Shown in pieces: positions 63,066 to 64,000 of a stretch of DNA of 64,000 bases. A model generated the notes under the pieces. It was given only the letters and a program-made list of their open reading frames with translations, did no database searches and was not told the DNA's origin. The DNA comes from Paracoccus cavernae (GTDB lineage Bacteria > Pseudomonadota > Alphaproteobacteria > Rhodobacterales > Rhodobacteraceae), in contig JAUFRC010000001.1 in assembly GCA_030410095.1 (NCBI GenBank), positions 1,004,501 through 1,068,500 of the forward strand, given 5' to 3'. The position numbers and the translations under genes are program-made. Numbering within the stretch: the first letter of the stretch is position 1; the number at the start of each line of letters is the position of its first letter.

Positions 63066-64000
63066 ATGAGTACCATCCGTCCCGCCTCCTCAGCCGCCGC
63101 GCCGGCCTGCTGCGCACAGGCGCGCTTCCCCTGCTGCTTCTGGCCGCAAGCAGCGCCCATGCTCAGGAAGGCGTGCCTGAGATCCCCGCCATTCCAGCGA
63201 TCATCGTGCCCGATTTCATCGGCGTCGAAGCCTCCCAGCAGGAGTTCGAGGTGGCGCTCGGGGATCGTCTGGCCGAGATCGACGGGATCCGCATCACGCC
63301 CGCGCGCTGTGACGCCGATGCGGTTCTGGTGCCAGGTCTGGGCACGTTCTTGCAAGACGGGACCGGCACGGTCGCCGATCTGGGCGAGAGCGGCACCTAT
63401 ATCGTCGACGGCGCGGGCGCGGGCGTGGTCGATGCGGACGGCACGCGCCTTATCGTCGAGGCGGACGGCTCGGGCGTCATCGACCGCGAGGGCTTCGACG
63501 GCGGAGAAGGCGTGCAGGTGACGGTCGAGGCCGATGGCTCTGGCACCTACAGCACGCCCTTCGAGCAGATCACGCTGGATGGTCGCGGCGGCGGCACATG
63601 GACCTCCGAGCGCACGGGTCAGGTCTCGATCGAGACCGACGGCAGTGGCGTCTGGAACGGACCCTTGGGCGAGATCACCAACGAAGGTGACGGCAGCGGG
63701 ACATGGAATGGTGCGCACCAGATCATCAACGAGGGCAATGGTCAGGGCCTCGTGGACGGCAAGCCCGTCGCGATGGCGCCCCTGCCGCCTGTCCCGCCCG
63801 CCGGAAAATTCCCGCTGCTGAACAAGCTGCGCGCGCCCGCGCCGAGCTGCGGCTATCTCGTCACGCTCGAGGACCGCATCCTTTTCGACTTCGACAAATC
63901 CGACCTGCGCCCCGATGCGGCCGCGACCGTCAATGCTTTGGCCGAGGCCTTTGTCGAGGTCGGACCCGCCCGCCTCGAGGTGCGCGGCCATACCGACAGC
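63066..64000 (+). CDS. OmpA-family outer-membrane protein with DGSG repeats (frameshift; 3' end outside window)
   Basis: More than 310 residues. The N-terminus changes frame near 63088 to give signal peptide LLRTGALPLLLLAASSAHAQ. A ~30-residue acidic stretch leads to about six imperfect repeats holding DGSG or a variant (VEADGSGVIDREG, VEADGSGTYSTPF, IETDGSGVWNGPL, NEGDGSGTWNGAH, NEGNGQGLVDG), then a Pro-rich linker and the OmpA C-terminal peptidoglycan-binding domain (ILFDFDKSDLRPDAAATVNALAEAF, then VRGHTDS). Expected to anchor the outer membrane to the cell wall. The repeats suggest a ligand-binding or calcium-binding beta region. Confidence 0.8.

Noticed and set aside
1..64000. CRISPR arrays, tRNA or rRNA genes, prophage integrase
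   Set aside because: No regularly spaced repeats, no cloverleaf-like sequence noticed and no integrase or phage structural motif read in any frame.

Overview
The window reads as a GC-rich alphaproteobacterial chromosome or large replicon, most likely Rhodobacterales and Paracoccus-like. This rests on protein similarity by eye, a perfect alphaproteobacterial-type SOS box (GTTC-N7-GTTC), and the gene repertoire. A feature of the whole window is that about 30 genes are readable only by joining two or more frames. The breaks I read base by base are mostly one missing base in a G, C or A run, with conserved protein on both sides. I treat these as sequence-level indels, not decay, and annotate whole genes with approximate break points.

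Layout, left to right. 1-2738: a FecBCD-type ABC importer (iron-siderophore, heme or cobalamin), leftward. 2982-10867: a leftward kdpFABCDE potassium-uptake operon with an extra 28-residue membrane microprotein gene ahead of kdpF and a candidate KdpE site with 11-bp periodicity. 11590-18533: an RND efflux operon (TetR/AcrR repressor, membrane fusion protein, RND pump, outer-membrane lipoprotein) behind a near-perfect AcrR-type operator. 18645-29158: an accessory stretch with an MlrC-like metallopeptidase, GNAT, cupin, two amidohydrolases, DUF2322, an ornithine-cyclodeaminase-like enzyme, a GntR/FCD regulator with two matching palindromes, a tandem DUF1428 protein and a MliC-like secreted protein. 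29316-34253: the imuB-dnaE2 mutagenesis operon with a LexA box and no imuA. 34537-42391: a tightly overlapping rightward cassette of type VI secretion cargo: a TIGR02594 amidase-like effector, two DUF4123 adaptors, a VasX-like pore-forming effector, a DUF6708-like membrane protein and two small unknowns, with no structural T6SS gene.

42484-53065: a nearly mirror-symmetric hydantoin/N-carbamoyl-amino-acid catabolic island. LysR and an isochorismatase-fold amidase lie at the left end and the same pair, inverted, at the right. Between them are an MHS transporter, an NCS1 permease and hydantoinase B and A subunits. The two amidase genes are almost identical and the identity stops at the gene edges.

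53083-60285: a leftward sulfur-scavenging operon resembling the Bacillus subtilis ytmI operon (GNAT, amino-acid ABC importer, two flavin monooxygenases). It is headed by two overlapping tiny ORFs, the second encoding MMRCCRA with tandem cysteine codons, followed by a stem-loop. This looks like a cysteine-responsive leader and is the most interesting regulatory signal here. 60964-62735: a molybdenum sulfite dehydrogenase and its cytochrome c, a logical partner for sulfite released by such monooxygenases. 63066-64000: the start of an OmpA-family protein with DGSG-type repeats, running off the window.
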